From Camelimonas fluminis (GTDB taxonomy: Bacteria > Pseudomonadota > Alphaproteobacteria > Rhizobiales > Beijerinckiaceae), in the NCBI RefSeq assembly GCF_014656355.1, contig NZ_BNCG01000001.1, positions 417,623 to 481,622 of the forward strand: a stretch of DNA of 64,000 nucleotides, given 5' to 3'. Shown here piece by piece: positions 34,571 to 43,823 of the stretch. The notes under the pieces are model-generated. The model searched no databases. It was given only the letters and a program-made list of their open reading frames with translations, and was not told where the DNA came from. The position numbers were made by a program, and so were the translations under genes. The first letter of the stretch is position 1. The number at the start of each line of letters is the position of its first letter.

Positions 34571-34777
34571 TCAGTCCCGCGTTTCAAGCTGTTTTGTGAG
34601 CCACCAGGAGCCGCCTTCGCCAATGGCGAGGGCGATGAGCCCGCCGGCGAGGAGCAGGGGCAGGTGGGGGCCGAGGATCTCCCGGAAGGCGAAAAGCCCG
34701 ATGAATACGGTTGTCAGCGCCAGCGCGCCTGCCAGGGACAGCAACTTCAGGGCCAGCATCGCGGCTATCATTTTCAT
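34571..34777 (-). CDS. Small membrane protein
   Basis: This is a hypothetical protein of 68 residues with two hydrophobic helices: MIAAMLALKLLSLAGALALT (continuing TVFIGLFAF) and HLPLLLAGGLIALAIGEGGS. It ends in a short charged tail, WWLTKQLETRD. GGAGC lies about six bases before the chosen ATG; the frame is open 41 codons further upstream without hydrophobic character. No family was recognised and no nearby operon partner is evident. Confidence 0.5.
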   Translation of the reverse strand: MKMIAAMLALKLLSLAGALALTTVFIGLFAFREILGPHLPLLLAGGLIALAIGEGGSWWLTKQLETRD

Positions 34778-35126
34778 CGTGGCTCCACGCTGTTTGACGG
34801 AGCGCGGGGTAATTTCGAAGCGCGCCGCATACGCAGCGGGCGGCGCGCGCGTTGCCCCGCCTTCCCCAATCAGCCGGGAAGAGCGCGATTGTAATTCCAA
34901 ACCGGCGAATTGTCAGTCAACAGTCTGGCGGAGGGCTGGTTTGCCTCCATAAGCGGGCGCCCTTTTTCCCGCCGGTCGCCGCTCGGCGACCCGCTGGATC
35001 ATGCGATCAGATCCGTTGTGATGCGGCGGGTTTCATAGGGCAGTGCCTTGGTTCATCCTGTCAAGGGCGCGCGACCGGAACGTTATGGCCAGGCGGGCGT
35101 TGCTGAAACAAGGAGGAGCTTTGGCC
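34778..35126. other. Divergent gap upstream of the BOF gene
   Basis: About 350 bases between the small membrane protein (minus) and the BOF gene (plus). It contains the perfect EcfG-type promoter at 35077-35101. No other gene is supported. Confidence 0.5.
35077..35101 (+). promoter_or_regulatory. EcfG-type stress promoter of the BOF gene
   Basis: GGAAC, 16 bases, CGTT: an exact consensus match ending 25 bases before the ATG of the BOF-family gene. This is the best-placed stress promoter in the window. Confidence 0.68.
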
Positions 35127-35525
35127 ATGAACACCATCCGAATTCTCATTGTCGCTTCAATGACGACGCTGGCGTCGTCTGGCATGGCGATGCTGAGTTC
35201 GCCTGCCGTCGCACAATGGACCGGACCTTCCGACACGAAACAGGCGATGCAGCCGCCTTACGCCAAAACCACGGTTTCAGCGATCAAGGCCAAACCGGTG
35301 GATGACCAGAAGGTGACGCTGGAGGGAACAATCGTTCGCAAGACCGGTGACGAGCGATATCAGTTCAAGGACGAGACCGGCGAGATTTCGGTCGAGATTG
35401 ATGACAAACATTTTCCCAGGGAGCCGGTTGGAGCCGCCACCAGGATCAGGATTGAGGGCGAGGTCGACACACATCTGATGAAAGATCCGGATATCGACGC
35501 TGAGCGGGTCACTGTCCTGAAATAG
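35127..35525 (+). CDS. YgiW/YdeI-type BOF (NirD) stress-tolerance protein
   Basis: This is a periplasmic OB-fold protein of 132 residues. A signal peptide ends SSPAVAQW. The BOF domain follows: TTVSAIKAKPVDDQKVTLEG, then IVRKTGDERYQFKDETGEI, VEIDDKHF and RIEGEVDTHLM. Members such as YgiW and VisP bind small ligands in the periplasm and raise tolerance to peroxide and acid; which ligand is bound here is unknown. AGGAGGAGCT lies seven bases before the ATG, and a perfect EcfG-type promoter sits just upstream, so induction in general stress is likely. Confidence 0.92.
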   Translation: MNTIRILIVASMTTLASSGMAMLSSPAVAQWTGPSDTKQAMQPPYAKTTVSAIKAKPVDDQKVTLEGTIVRKTGDERYQFKDETGEISVEIDDKHFPREPVGAATRIRIEGEVDTHLMKDPDIDAERVTVLK

Positions 35526-35596
35526 CGCGCGCCGCGTCGGCGGCAACTTGCTGCAGTGGCAGCGAACTGTCTGTAAACCGGAGCATCCCGCCCGTT

Positions 35597-35621
35597 CGCC
35601 CGCCAGGTCGGACGGGCGTTT
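35597..35621 (+). terminator. Probable terminator after the BOF gene
   Basis: CGCCCG and CGGGCG pair around a 10-base loop and are followed by TTT. The hairpin lies about 70 bases after the stop codon. Confidence 0.55.
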
Positions 35622-35636
35622 CGCGTGGCCGGCATG

Positions 35637-35660
35637 AGGATCGACCCAAGGATCGACCCA
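35637..35660. repeat. 12-base tandem duplication
   Basis: AGGATCGACCCA occurs twice in direct succession. It lies in the roughly 340-base gap between the BOF and phosphotransferase genes, which otherwise holds only the terminator at 35597 and no supported gene. Confidence 0.9.
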
Positions 35661-35867
35661 CGTTCTCGCTGCTACGAAAAACAGCGTTGGGCGGCCAGGT
35701 GGCTACACTTTTTGGGTCAATGCGTTTACGTGACCCATGTATCGGGGGTGAATCTGGCCGGCGCCGCGCGCGCTGGCCTGGGGGGCGCCTCCGGAAAGAT
35801 TTCCCCTCGCTGGGGAGCCTTGGGCGTGGGGTCAGTTTCCCGCGCCCGAAGACGCGGGAGATGAGAT

Positions 35868-36905
35868 ATGGCCGGACAGGTCAGGGAACCGGACGCGCTG
35901 GATGGTGAAGCGGGCCGCGACGCCTTGCGCAACTTCCTTGAGGGGTATTTCGGCGAAAGGCCCGAGCGCTTCGAGGTCGACAAGATTTCCGGTGGCCAGT
36001 CCAATCCGACTTATTTCATCGATTTCGGCGACCGTCGCATGGTGCTGCGCAAGCAGCCGCCAGGCAAGCTGCTGCCGGGCGCCCACGCCATCGATCGCGA
36101 ATTCCGCGCTCTGGAGGCGCTCAACCCGGTTGACGTGCCGACCCCGCGCGCCGTGTTGCACTACAGGGAGCGGGACGTGCTCGGCACGCCGTTCTATCTC
36201 ATGGACCGCCTTGACGGCCGGGTCTTCCATGATTGCGCCCTGCCAGGCATCGCGCCTGAAGAACGGCGCGCCATCTATCTTGGTCTGGCGGAGGCCATGG
36301 CGAAGCTGCACGCCGTGCAGCCGGAAAAGATCGGGCTGGGCGATTTCGGCAAGCCGGGCAACTATTTCCAGCGTCAGATTGCCCGCTGGACGCGCGCCTA
36401 CAACGAAAGCCCCAGCGAGCGCATTCCCGCCCTCGACAGGCTGGTGGAGTGGCTGCCCGCCAACATGCCGGAAGACGACGGCCGCGTCGCCATCGCCCAT
36501 GGCGACTTCCGCCTCGGCAACATGCTCTACCACCCCACCGAACCGCGGGTGACCGGCATCCTCGACTGGGAGTTGTCGACCCTTGGCCATCCGCTGGCGG
36601 ATCTGGCCTTCGCCTGCATCCCATGGCGCACCACGCCGGATCAGTACGGCGGCATTAGCGGCCTTGATCATGCGGCGCTGGGCATCCCGACCGAGGCCGA
36701 GTTCATCGCCCATTATTATGAGCACGCCGTGCCGACGGCGAAGCTGCTGCCGTTCCATGTGGCGTTCGCGCTGTTCCGCTTTTCGGTGATTTTCCTCGGC
36801 ATCAACGACCGGGTGCGCGCCGGCAACGCCGCTGGCGACGACGCGGCGAAGCTGGAGCCGCTGGCGCGCGAAATGGCGGACCGCGCCGTGGAAGCCATCG
36901 GCTGA
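35868..36905 (+). CDS. Phosphotransferase family protein (ACAD10/11-like kinase)
   Basis: This is a protein-kinase-like (APH fold) phosphotransferase of 345 residues. KISGGQSNPTYFIDFGDRRM with MVLRKQP forms the nucleotide loop and the catalytic Lys. The catalytic loop is VAIAHGDFRLGNMLYHP, with HGD..N, and the metal Asp is in GILDWELSTLGHPLADLAF. These match the kinase domain of ACAD10/ACAD11 and bacterial relatives that phosphorylate 4-hydroxyacyl-CoA before dehydration. GGGAGATGAG lies just before the ATG. The acyl-CoA dehydrogenase at 62681 is in the same window but far away, so a shared pathway is only a possibility. Confidence 0.9.
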   Translation: MAGQVREPDALDGEAGRDALRNFLEGYFGERPERFEVDKISGGQSNPTYFIDFGDRRMVLRKQPPGKLLPGAHAIDREFRALEALNPVDVPTPRAVLHYRERDVLGTPFYLMDRLDGRVFHDCALPGIAPEERRAIYLGLAEAMAKLHAVQPEKIGLGDFGKPGNYFQRQIARWTRAYNESPSERIPALDRLVEWLPANMPEDDGRVAIAHGDFRLGNMLYHPTEPRVTGILDWELSTLGHPLADLAFACIPWRTTPDQYGGISGLDHAALGIPTEAEFIAHYYEHAVPTAKLLPFHVAFALFRFSVIFLGINDRVRAGNAAGDDAAKLEPLAREMADRAVEAIG

Positions 36906-37008
36906 GGCGGCGGGCGAGGGCGCTTTTCGGCCCGGCGGCATCGCCCGGTCGATCAGAATTCGCCAGGCACAGGACGCCGCCCGGGCGTCCGCTTCGGCGC
37001 GGAGCGCT

Positions 37009-37383
37009 TCATCCGCCTGTCAGCAACCGTTCGAAGTCGACGCGGCTGATCAGCCGCGCCGCCGTATCGGCGGTGGTCCAGGCGATGAGCAGCAGCACCG
37101 CCATGATCAGGCAGGAGCGAAGGCGATGTCGCGCGTTCCGGGGACGATCCCATGGGTCGTCTGGTGAGCGCGTGATCGCATTGGCTGTCAGGGTGCGGCG
37201 GCTGACGTATGGCGGTTGGCCGCCCTGGGAGGCGCCGCATGGCGTATGGACGCTTCTCCCGCGTTTTCGCCGCCAGAACAGCAGCGTGACATAGAGTTGC
37301 GCCCGCCAGCGCGCGCCGCCCGCGGCGGCGACGAGCGTGAAGGCGCCCGGTTTTTCCGGCGGCGGACGAAGATCCTGATCCAT
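37009..37383 (-). CDS. Hypothetical single-helix membrane protein
   Basis: This is a possible protein of 124 residues. A basic, proline-rich N-terminal half (ARWRAQLYVTLLFWRRKRGR) is followed by a membrane helix (CLIMAVLLLIAWTTADTAA) and a short tail LISRVDFERLLTGG. No family was recognised. The ribosome site before the chosen ATG is weak (AGGCAG). The opposite strand also carries an open frame, but with no recognisable content. Treat this as tentative. The rest of the 36.9-37.7 kb gap shows nothing clear. Confidence 0.4.
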   Translation of the reverse strand: MDQDLRPPPEKPGAFTLVAAAGGARWRAQLYVTLLFWRRKRGRSVHTPCGASQGGQPPYVSRRTLTANAITRSPDDPWDRPRNARHRLRSCLIMAVLLLIAWTTADTAARLISRVDFERLLTGG

Positions 37384-37699
37384 GCTGTCTGCCTGTTTCT
37401 GGCCAGACAGATTACCGGGTATTGGACAGGGTCCCCTGTCCGGATGGAAGTCAGGCGCTCTCGATTGCTGCGCCGATGTGCGCGACGAGCCATCCGGCGG
37501 CCGCAGGTTGGACGCCGTTGCTCGATGGTCATTCGCCTCCGGTGTAAATGTTGCGGAAGGTTGATGTTGCGCCGCCCGCGCCCCCGGATGAGGAACGGCG
37601 AAAACATCCGTGATCGGGAGTTTCCAATCAGCCGCTTTGGACCGTCGGGACGGCGGGAACGCGGGCGCTGTCCGATAACGCCGGAAACAGGAGCTTCCC

Positions 37700-38284
37700 A
37701 TGTCCGATATTGCCGAGGCCAGGGCGATGGCCCGTCGCCTGCGCGCGGCGCTTGCCGCGCGCGATATGGCGGTGCTTCACGCCTTCGCGCTGGAGCTGGC
37801 CGCCGGTCAGCCTGCATTCCCCGACTGGAGCGCCGCATCGGCTGCGCCTTCTCGTGAGGGCGAGGCGCCCGCCGGGGAGCCGGCGTCCGTCGCCCGGGCG
37901 GAGGGCGCTGTCCGCTTCCTGCAAACCATCCCGATCCTGCGGATTTTCGATGAAGCCAGGGCGCGGGAGTTTTATTGCGGGTTCCTGGGGTTTTCCGTCC
38001 AGTTTGAGCACCGCTTCGCGCCCGATCTGCCTCTGTATATGGAGGTGGCGCGTAGCGGCGTGCGGTTGCATCTCTCGGAGCATCACGGTGACGCCAGCCC
38101 CGGTTCGACCCTGTTCGTCCCCATGCAGGGCGTGCGGGAACTTCATCGCGAACTGTTGGCCAGACATTACAACTACAACCGGCCGGGCCTGGAGACGTTG
38201 CCCTGGGGCGAGCAGGTGGAGGTGCATGACCCGTTCGGCAACCGCATCCGGTTCTGCAAGCAGAGCCAGGACGCGGGCGGGTAG
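37700..38284 (+). CDS. VOC/glyoxalase superfamily protein
   Basis: This is a protein of 194 residues. The C-terminal 120 residues are a glyoxalase/bleomycin-resistance-like (VOC) domain: IPILRIFDEARAREFYCGFL, then GFSVQFEHRF, LYMEVARSGVRLHLSEHHGD and EVHDPFGNRIRFCK. It is closest in layout to proteins annotated as glyoxalase superfamily or bleomycin binding. The N-terminal 70 residues are an alanine-rich extension with no known domain. Its metal ligands and substrate are not clear. AGGAGC lies six bases before the ATG. Neighbours give no functional hint. Confidence 0.85.
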   Translation: MSDIAEARAMARRLRAALAARDMAVLHAFALELAAGQPAFPDWSAASAAPSREGEAPAGEPASVARAEGAVRFLQTIPILRIFDEARAREFYCGFLGFSVQFEHRFAPDLPLYMEVARSGVRLHLSEHHGDASPGSTLFVPMQGVRELHRELLARHYNYNRPGLETLPWGEQVEVHDPFGNRIRFCKQSQDAGG

Positions 38285-38495
38285 GGCGTTTTCAGCGCAA
38301 AGGCCGCCGCCTTGCTGGAGATGGTCGCGCTCCTGTTTCCACCGCCACACTCATGGTGACGGGCGTCCGCGCCTTTGGGCAGGTCAGCGTGGTCCTGTTG
38401 CGGGCGCGGCGCGTTCGTGGGTGGCCGGACCAGGGCCGGCCACGCGGGCGTGAGGACTGGCAGGGGGGCGGCGTGCCGCCCGTCCCGCCGCCGGC

Positions 38496-39689
38496 TCAGG
38501 CCGGCTCGCCGTCGGCTTTCGGGAAATCCGTGTAGCCGTGGCTATCGCCGCCATAAAAGGTCGGGCGGTCGTAGGGAGCCAGCGGCGCGCCGGTCCGCAG
38601 GCGTTCTGGCAGGTCGGGGTTTGAGGTGAAATAGCGGCCGAAGGCGATGATGTCGGCGTGGCCGGCGGCGATGGTTTCTTCCGCCATGTCGCCGGTGTAG
38701 TTGCCGGCCGAGATCAGCACGCCCGGCCACAGCGGCCGGAACAGCTCGGCCGCCGACGGCACGCCCTTGTGGTCGACTTCACGCTGGCCGGCGCCGCTGG
38801 CGCGCGGCTCGATCAGATGCAGGTAGGCCAGGCCCATGGGCGCCAGTTGCTCCACCACGTGGCTGTACAGCGGCATCGGATCGTCCTCGCCGGAGCCGTT
38901 GGCCACGCCAAATGGCGACAGGCGCACGGCGACGCGCCCAGCGCCGCAGGCGGCGACCAGCTGCCGGGTCACTTCCAGCAGCAGGCGGGCGCGGTTGGCG
39001 ATATTGCCGCCCCAGTGATCGTCGCGCAGGTTGCTGCGGCTCTGCAGGAACTGTTCAAGCAGATAGCCGTTGGCGCCGTGAATCTCGACGCCGTCGAAGC
39101 CAGCTTCGAGGGCGTTGAGGCCGGCCTGGCGGTAGACGCCGATCAGTTCGTGGATTTCCGCGTCGGTGAGGGCGCGGGGCGTCGGCATCGGCTCCGGCGT
39201 TCCGCTGGCGGTCATCACCTTGATGTCGGCGGCGACGGCCGAAGGGGCGACGGGCAGGGCGCCCCCTGGCTGATAGGACGGGTGCGACACCCGACCCATG
39301 TGCCACAATTGCAGGAAGATCTGGCCGCCACGGGCGTGAACCGCCTCCGTGATGGCTTTCCACCCGGCAATCTGCTCAGGCGTATGAATGCCCGGCGTAT
39401 GAAGCGCGCCGCGCCCGGTGGGATGAATCTGGGAGGCTTCGGCGATAATCAGCCCGCCTTCGCTGGCGCGCTGGCCATAATAGACGGCGTTGAGCGACCA
39501 CGGCGCTTCGCCTGGGCCGGCGCGCATGCGGGTGAGAGGGGCCATGGCCACCCGGTGGGACAGAGCGAGTGCGCCGGCGCGCAACGGCGAGAACAGGCGC
39601 GGCCGGCGCGTGGCGGCGTCGGTCTGCGCGTCAGTGGTCTGCGCGTCAATGGTCCCGGGGGCGGTTTGCCTGATGGTCTGCATCGACAA
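38496..39689 (-). CDS. Alkene reductase, old yellow enzyme family (NemA-like)
   Basis: This is an FMN-dependent ene-reductase of about 397 residues that reduces activated alkenes, nitroesters or similar electrophiles with NAD(P)H. The barrel starts LFSPLRAGALALSHRVAMAP with LTRMRA. Substrate and FMN motifs follow: FLQLWHMGRVSHPS, then FDGVEIHGANGYLLEQFLQS with the conserved His/Asn-like pair, DDHWGGNIANRARLLLEV, and the C-terminal IAFGRYFTSNPDLPERLR. AGGAGGAAA lies nine bases before a TTG start at 39689; the ATG at 39683 is the alternative. The regulator is not visible. Confidence 0.93.
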   Translation of the reverse strand: MSMQTIRQTAPGTIDAQTTDAQTDAATRRPRLFSPLRAGALALSHRVAMAPLTRMRAGPGEAPWSLNAVYYGQRASEGGLIIAEASQIHPTGRGALHTPGIHTPEQIAGWKAITEAVHARGGQIFLQLWHMGRVSHPSYQPGGALPVAPSAVAADIKVMTASGTPEPMPTPRALTDAEIHELIGVYRQAGLNALEAGFDGVEIHGANGYLLEQFLQSRSNLRDDHWGGNIANRARLLLEVTRQLVAACGAGRVAVRLSPFGVANGSGEDDPMPLYSHVVEQLAPMGLAYLHLIEPRASGAGQREVDHKGVPSAAELFRPLWPGVLISAGNYTGDMAEETIAAGHADIIAFGRYFTSNPDLPERLRTGAPLAPYDRPTFYGGDSHGYTDFPKADGEPA

Positions 39690-39809
39690 GTTGTATTTCC
39701 TCCTGCATCCGTCATGCTGGCGCGGTTGGGCCAGAGAACGGAAGGCCGCGCCTTGTTGTTGTGGCGCATGCTCCTGTGCAAAGTGATAACCGCTTTGGCG
39801 GGAAACGCC

Positions 39810-39843
39810 ATGGAGCGATCCGGCATATGGAGCGATCCGGCAT
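39810..39843. repeat. 17-base perfect tandem duplication
   Basis: ATGGAGCGATCCGGCAT occurs twice back to back, followed by a third ATGG. It lies in the 260-base gap between the divergent alkene reductase and YaiI genes. Confidence 0.95.
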
Positions 39844-39948
39844 ATGGGGCGGCAGCGGTCTGACCGGACCCGGTTGCGGCTGCGCGCCGGGCTCTATCTG
39901 ATACACAGCCGCATGCGCGCGGCCATTTGGCGGGGATAGCGGTGAACA

Positions 39949-40452
39949 ATGGGTGAAGCGAAGGTTGAGGCGGATCCAGGAGCCAGTCGCGTCCTGCGCA
40001 TATTGGTCGACGCTGACGCCTGTCCGGTCAAGGAGGAGATCTACCGGGTCGCCGCCCGACATGGCGCGCCTTGCCTCGTGGTCGCCAACAGCTTTATCCG
40101 CACGCCGCGCGACCAGCAGGTCGAGTTTGTCCGCGTCGGCGACGGCTTCGACGCCGCCGATGACTGGATCGCCGCCCGTTCCGGCCCTGGCGCGGTAGTG
40201 GTGACCGCCGACGTGCCGCTGGCCAGCCGCTGCGTCGCCGCCGGCGCCGTGGCGCTGGGGCCAGATGGTCGGGGCTTTACGGAAAACTCCGTTGGCATGG
40301 CGCTGGCCATGCGCAATCTGATGCAGGATTTGCGCGAGGCAGGCGCTGTCACCGGCGGTCCGCGACCGTTTTCGCCCCGCGATCGGTCGGCGTTCCTCTC
40401 GGCGCTGGATCTGGCAATCGTGCGCCTGAAGCGGGCGGGTTTTGCGCCCTAG
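39949..40452 (+). CDS. YaiI/YqxD (UPF0178) family protein
   Basis: This is a protein of 167 residues with the UPF0178 signature: [18 protein letters not shown] near the N-terminus, [26 protein letters not shown], then [13 protein letters not shown] and [20 protein letters not shown]. Conserved Asp residues ([15 protein letters not shown]) resemble a PIN-like nuclease fold, but the activity is not established for the family. The ATG at 39949 fits the family N-terminus with a short extension. No neighbour suggests a pathway. Confidence 0.93.
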   Translation: MGEAKVEADPGASRVLRILVDADACPVKEEIYRVAARHGAPCLVVANSFIRTPRDQQVEFVRVGDGFDAADDWIAARSGPGAVVVTADVPLASRCVAAGAVALGPDGRGFTENSVGMALAMRNLMQDLREAGAVTGGPRPFSPRDRSAFLSALDLAIVRLKRAGFAP

Positions 40453-41084
40453 GGCGATGTCCGGCGTTGGCCGCCGCCGCCCCGTGGAAGCGGGCAACCC
40501 GGGGCGCTCGCCCGGAAAACGCTCCGGGGTCTATCCGTTCATGTTGGACAGGGGTTGCCCTGTATTTTTGCATTCGGGCGTTTTCTTCATGCGAAGCGGC
40601 GTCCGCTTCGCTGGAAAATGCTCTGAAAACCCCAATTATACCGCGCATTCGGCGCCATGTTGACCGGCGCCTGTTCTGGCCGGCGACCCGCTGTGACCCA
40701 GGTTGTGCACATCACCGGAACCTGAAGCGTTCCCGTCTGTTTTCGCCACATGCGCGCCCCGATCCGTGACCACATCTCCACTCCGCCGCGATGAACCGGT
40801 CGCCTGGTTTGGCGGCGGAGTTTCCGTCCCGTGGACAGAAATGCGCCGGCGCGCCGGCGCGGTCTATTGTCAGCGCATCCGTGTCACGGAACACTGGGGC
40901 GAATCGTCTGCGGAATGGCTGTTGCATGCCTGGTTGTGAAGATGCTGACGCATCCGCGACCGGCAAGGCCCACATCAGCGCGACGCATGTCCTTGCAGGA
41001 ATGCCTTGCGCCGCCCGGGCTTCATCAAGGCCAATGAGTCAGGCCCATGGGGTTTGGGCGTCAAACAGAACTGGAGAGCAGGGC
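40453..41084. other. Long intergenic region with repeat copy 2 and a hairpin
   Basis: About 630 bases with no supported gene. It contains the hairpin GCGAAGCG-GCGTC-CGCTTCGC at 40591-40611 and the dispersed repeat copy at 40941-41030. The frame of the following large gene is open across the right part, but without domain sequence. Confidence 0.5.
40941..41030. repeat. Dispersed intergenic repeat, copy 2
   Basis: This segment runs from GATGCTGACGCATCC to CCGCCCGGGCTTCATCAAGG and matches the copy at 10415-10500 along its length and the two ends of the copy at 34482-34537. Because the blocks are long and spaced alike, chance similarity is unlikely. Confidence 0.68.
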
Positions 41085-43808
41085 GTGAGCACATACCGTC
41101 TCGACAGATTGTTCCGGCCCGCCTCTGTCGGCGTGGTCGGCGTCAGCCGCAGGGCGGGCTCACTGGGCAGGGTGTTGCTCAACAACCTGCTGGCCGGGGG
41201 CTTCGAGGGCAAGGTTTACGCCATCAATCCAGCCTTCGCGTCCGTCGATAACCGCATCGATCTGCCGGGCGTCACATTCGCCGCCAGCCTTGAGGAGCTG
41301 CGTGAGACGCCGCCGGATCTGGTGGTGATCGTCTCTCCGTCCCTCACCATCGTCGAGAACGTGGCGGCGGCGGGGCGCATCGGCTGTTCGGCGGCCATTC
41401 TGGTGCCGCCGTCCCATGGCGTCAGCGCGCCGGAAATCCTCGCCGCCGTGCGGGCTGAAGCGCGCAAGCATGGCTTGCGACTGATCGGCCCCGGCGGCGT
41501 CGGAGTGATTTCGCCGCGCGTCCGGCTCAACGCTTCGCTTGGCGCCCGCATGCCCGGGGCCGGCGACATGGCGCTGATCTCCCAGTCCGGCGCCATCGCC
41601 AATGGTCTGGTGGAGTGGGGACGCCAGCACCAGATCGGCTTTTCCGGGGTCATTTCCATCGGCGAGCAGGCTGACGTTGATGTGGCCGACTGCCTGGACT
41701 ATTTCGCCGTGGACGACCGCACCCGCGCCATCCTCGTCTATGTGGAGGACATCGCCGCCGCGCCCAAGTTCATGTCCGCCGCCCGGGCGGCGGCGCGGGG
41801 CAAGCCGGTGGTGGTGCTGCGACCGGGGCGTCACGAACGGCGCCCGCCGAGCGCCGACATGACCAGCGTCGCCGCTTTGGCGACGCGGGATGCGGTCTAT
41901 GACGCCGCCTTCCGTCGCGCCGGCCTGCTGCGGGTGTTCGATCTTGACGAGATGTTTTCGGCGGCTGAAACGCTTGGCCGCCAGCGGCCGTTCCATGGCC
42001 GCCGTCTCGCCATCATGGTCAACGACCGGGGCGTTGGCATGGTGGCGGTGGACCGGCTGCTGGATTTGCAGGGGGCGCTGGCGGAGCTGACGCCGGAAAC
42101 CCGCGCCAGGCTGGACACGCTGATGCCGGAGCGGGCGCCGGTCAGCAATCCGGTGGACACCACTGGCTATACAGATCCCGAATCTCTCGATGTGCTGGCG
42201 CGGACGCTGCTGCTCGACAAGACAGCCGACGCCCTGCTCGTCATCAACATTCCCAGCGCCCTGGCCGACTCCAACGAAGGCGCCCGCGCCCTGGTGGAGG
42301 CGGTGAAGACCCACCGCAAGGGGCGTGCGCTGCACAAGCCGGTGCTGGCTGTGTGGGTGTCGTCGGACGCCGAGGCGGGCCGGATCTTCGATGAAGCCGG
42401 CATCCCGCACTTCACGACCGAGGCCGAGGCGCTGGCGGGCTACATGCACCTGGTGCGCTACAGGGCGGCGCTTGATCTCCTGATGGAGACGCCCGACGCC
42501 CTGCCGCACGATTTCGCGCCTGACGTCGCGACGGCGCGGACCCTGATCGCCGACGCCATCGCCGCTGGGCGTGACTGGTTGAACCCGGTTGAGATCCAGC
42601 AATTGTTGCGCGCCTATGAGATACCGGTTGTGCCCGCGACCTTTGTGGCCAACGCGGAGGATGTGGTCGCCGCAGCGCGACCGTTGCTGGCGCAGGGCGA
42701 TCAGGTCGTGGTGAAAATCGTCTCGCCCGAGGTGCCGCACCGCACGCGCATTGGCGGCGTGCGCCTGGACCTGCGCAGCGAGGCGGCGGTGCAGGCGGCG
42801 GTTGACGAACTGCTGGAGATCGCCAGAGGGCGTCAGCTCAGCGGCTTTGTGGTGCAGCCGATGGTCGACGAGCGTGACTCGCGCGCCCTGATCGCGGGCA
42901 TCACCGATGATCCGCAATTTGGACCAGTCATGGTGTTCGGGCGCGGCGGCTCGGCCGTGTCGGTTATCAATGACATCGCGCTGGCGTTGCCGCCGCTCGA
43001 TCTCAAGCTGGCGGAAGTGATGATCGCCCGCACCCGCGTTTCCCTGCGTCTCAAGGGGTATCGCGACACCGAGCCGGCGGATGAGCACGCCATCCGGCTC
43101 ACGCTGGTGAAGCTGTCCCAGATCGCGGTGGACCTGCCGGAAGTGCGCGAACTGGAAATCAACCCGCTGCTGTCCGACAGCCAGGGCGTGGCGGCGCTCA
43201 ACGCCAGGGTGCGGGTGGCGCCTGCCCCGGCCGGCGAGCGGCATGGCTCCGGGCATCCGCGCCTTTCCGTGCGGCCCTACCCCCGCGCGTGGGAGCGCAC
43301 GATCACCGGCCGCAGCGGACGGGCCTACTTCGTGCGACCGGTGCGATCCGAAGACGAGCAGATGTTCATCGACTTCATGAGCCAGGCTTCGGAGGACGAT
43401 CTGCGCCTGCGCTTCTTCGCGCCGGTGCGCGATTTCAATCACGCCTTCGTCGCCCGGCTGGTGCAGGTGGACTACGCCCGCGCCATTGCCTTCGTGGCTA
43501 TTGAGGCGGCGACAGGCCGGATGGTGGGGGTGGTGCGTTTGCACGCCGACTCCAACCACGAGAAGGGCGAATACGCCATCATGGTCCGCTCGGAGCTCAA
43601 GGGCACCGGGTTGGGCATGGAGCTGATGCGCCTGATCATCGAATGGGCGCGCGCCGACGGCATCCGCATCGTTGAAGGTCAGGTGCTGCGTGACAACCAG
43701 GCGATGCTCGGCGTCTGTCGCAAGCTCGGGTTTTCGATCCGCGCCGACCGCGACGATCCGTCCGTCATGATCGCCACATTGCCGCTGGAGCGGGCGGCGG
43801 ACGCCTGA
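41085..43808 (+). CDS. Pat-type bifunctional acyl-CoA synthetase-like/GNAT protein acetyltransferase
   Basis: This is a protein of 907 residues with the layout of bacterial protein lysine acetyltransferases such as PatZ/YfiQ. A CoA-binding domain comes first (RPASVGVVGVSRRAGSLGR), then succinyl-CoA synthetase-like domains (MALISQSGAIANGLVEWGR; NPVDTTGY). An ATP-grasp domain follows (VVKIVSPEVPHRTRIGGVRL) with ALIAGITDDPQFGPVMVFG. A C-terminal GNAT domain occupies about residues 740-907 (FVRPVRSEDEQMFIDFMSQ; YAIMVRSELKGTGLGMELM). Such proteins acetylate acetyl-CoA synthetase and other enzymes. GGAGA lies seven bases before the GTG start. The start is uncertain, since the frame is open for 98 further codons. 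Confidence 0.9.
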   Translation: MSTYRLDRLFRPASVGVVGVSRRAGSLGRVLLNNLLAGGFEGKVYAINPAFASVDNRIDLPGVTFAASLEELRETPPDLVVIVSPSLTIVENVAAAGRIGCSAAILVPPSHGVSAPEILAAVRAEARKHGLRLIGPGGVGVISPRVRLNASLGARMPGAGDMALISQSGAIANGLVEWGRQHQIGFSGVISIGEQADVDVADCLDYFAVDDRTRAILVYVEDIAAAPKFMSAARAAARGKPVVVLRPGRHERRPPSADMTSVAALATRDAVYDAAFRRAGLLRVFDLDEMFSAAETLGRQRPFHGRRLAIMVNDRGVGMVAVDRLLDLQGALAELTPETRARLDTLMPERAPVSNPVDTTGYTDPESLDVLARTLLLDKTADALLVINIPSALADSNEGARALVEAVKTHRKGRALHKPVLAVWVSSDAEAGRIFDEAGIPHFTTEAEALAGYMHLVRYRAALDLLMETPDALPHDFAPDVATARTLIADAIAAGRDWLNPVEIQQLLRAYEIPVVPATFVANAEDVVAAARPLLAQGDQVVVKIVSPEVPHRTRIGGVRLDLRSEAAVQAAVDELLEIARGRQLSGFVVQPMVDERDSRALIAGITDDPQFGPVMVFGRGGSAVSVINDIALALPPLDLKLAEVMIARTRVSLRLKGYRDTEPADEHAIRLTLVKLSQIAVDLPEVRELEINPLLSDSQGVAALNARVRVAPAPAGERHGSGHPRLSVRPYPRAWERTITGRSGRAYFVRPVRSEDEQMFIDFMSQASEDDLRLRFFAPVRDFNHAFVARLVQVDYARAIAFVAIEAATGRMVGVVRLHADSNHEKGEYAIMVRSELKGTGLGMELMRLIIEWARADGIRIVEGQVLRDNQAMLGVCRKLGFSIRADRDDPSVMIATLPLERAADA

Positions 43809-43823
43809 GCGGGACACACTGCT

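Noticed and set aside
40703..40939. 78-codon open frame before the acetyltransferase gene
   Set aside because: No ribosome site, no domain and it lies in a region that carries repeats and hairpins.
41160..43817. 885-codon minus-strand open frame opposite the acetyltransferase gene
   Set aside because: Composition is His/Arg/Gln-rich with no recognisable domain; the plus strand encodes a complete Pat-type protein.
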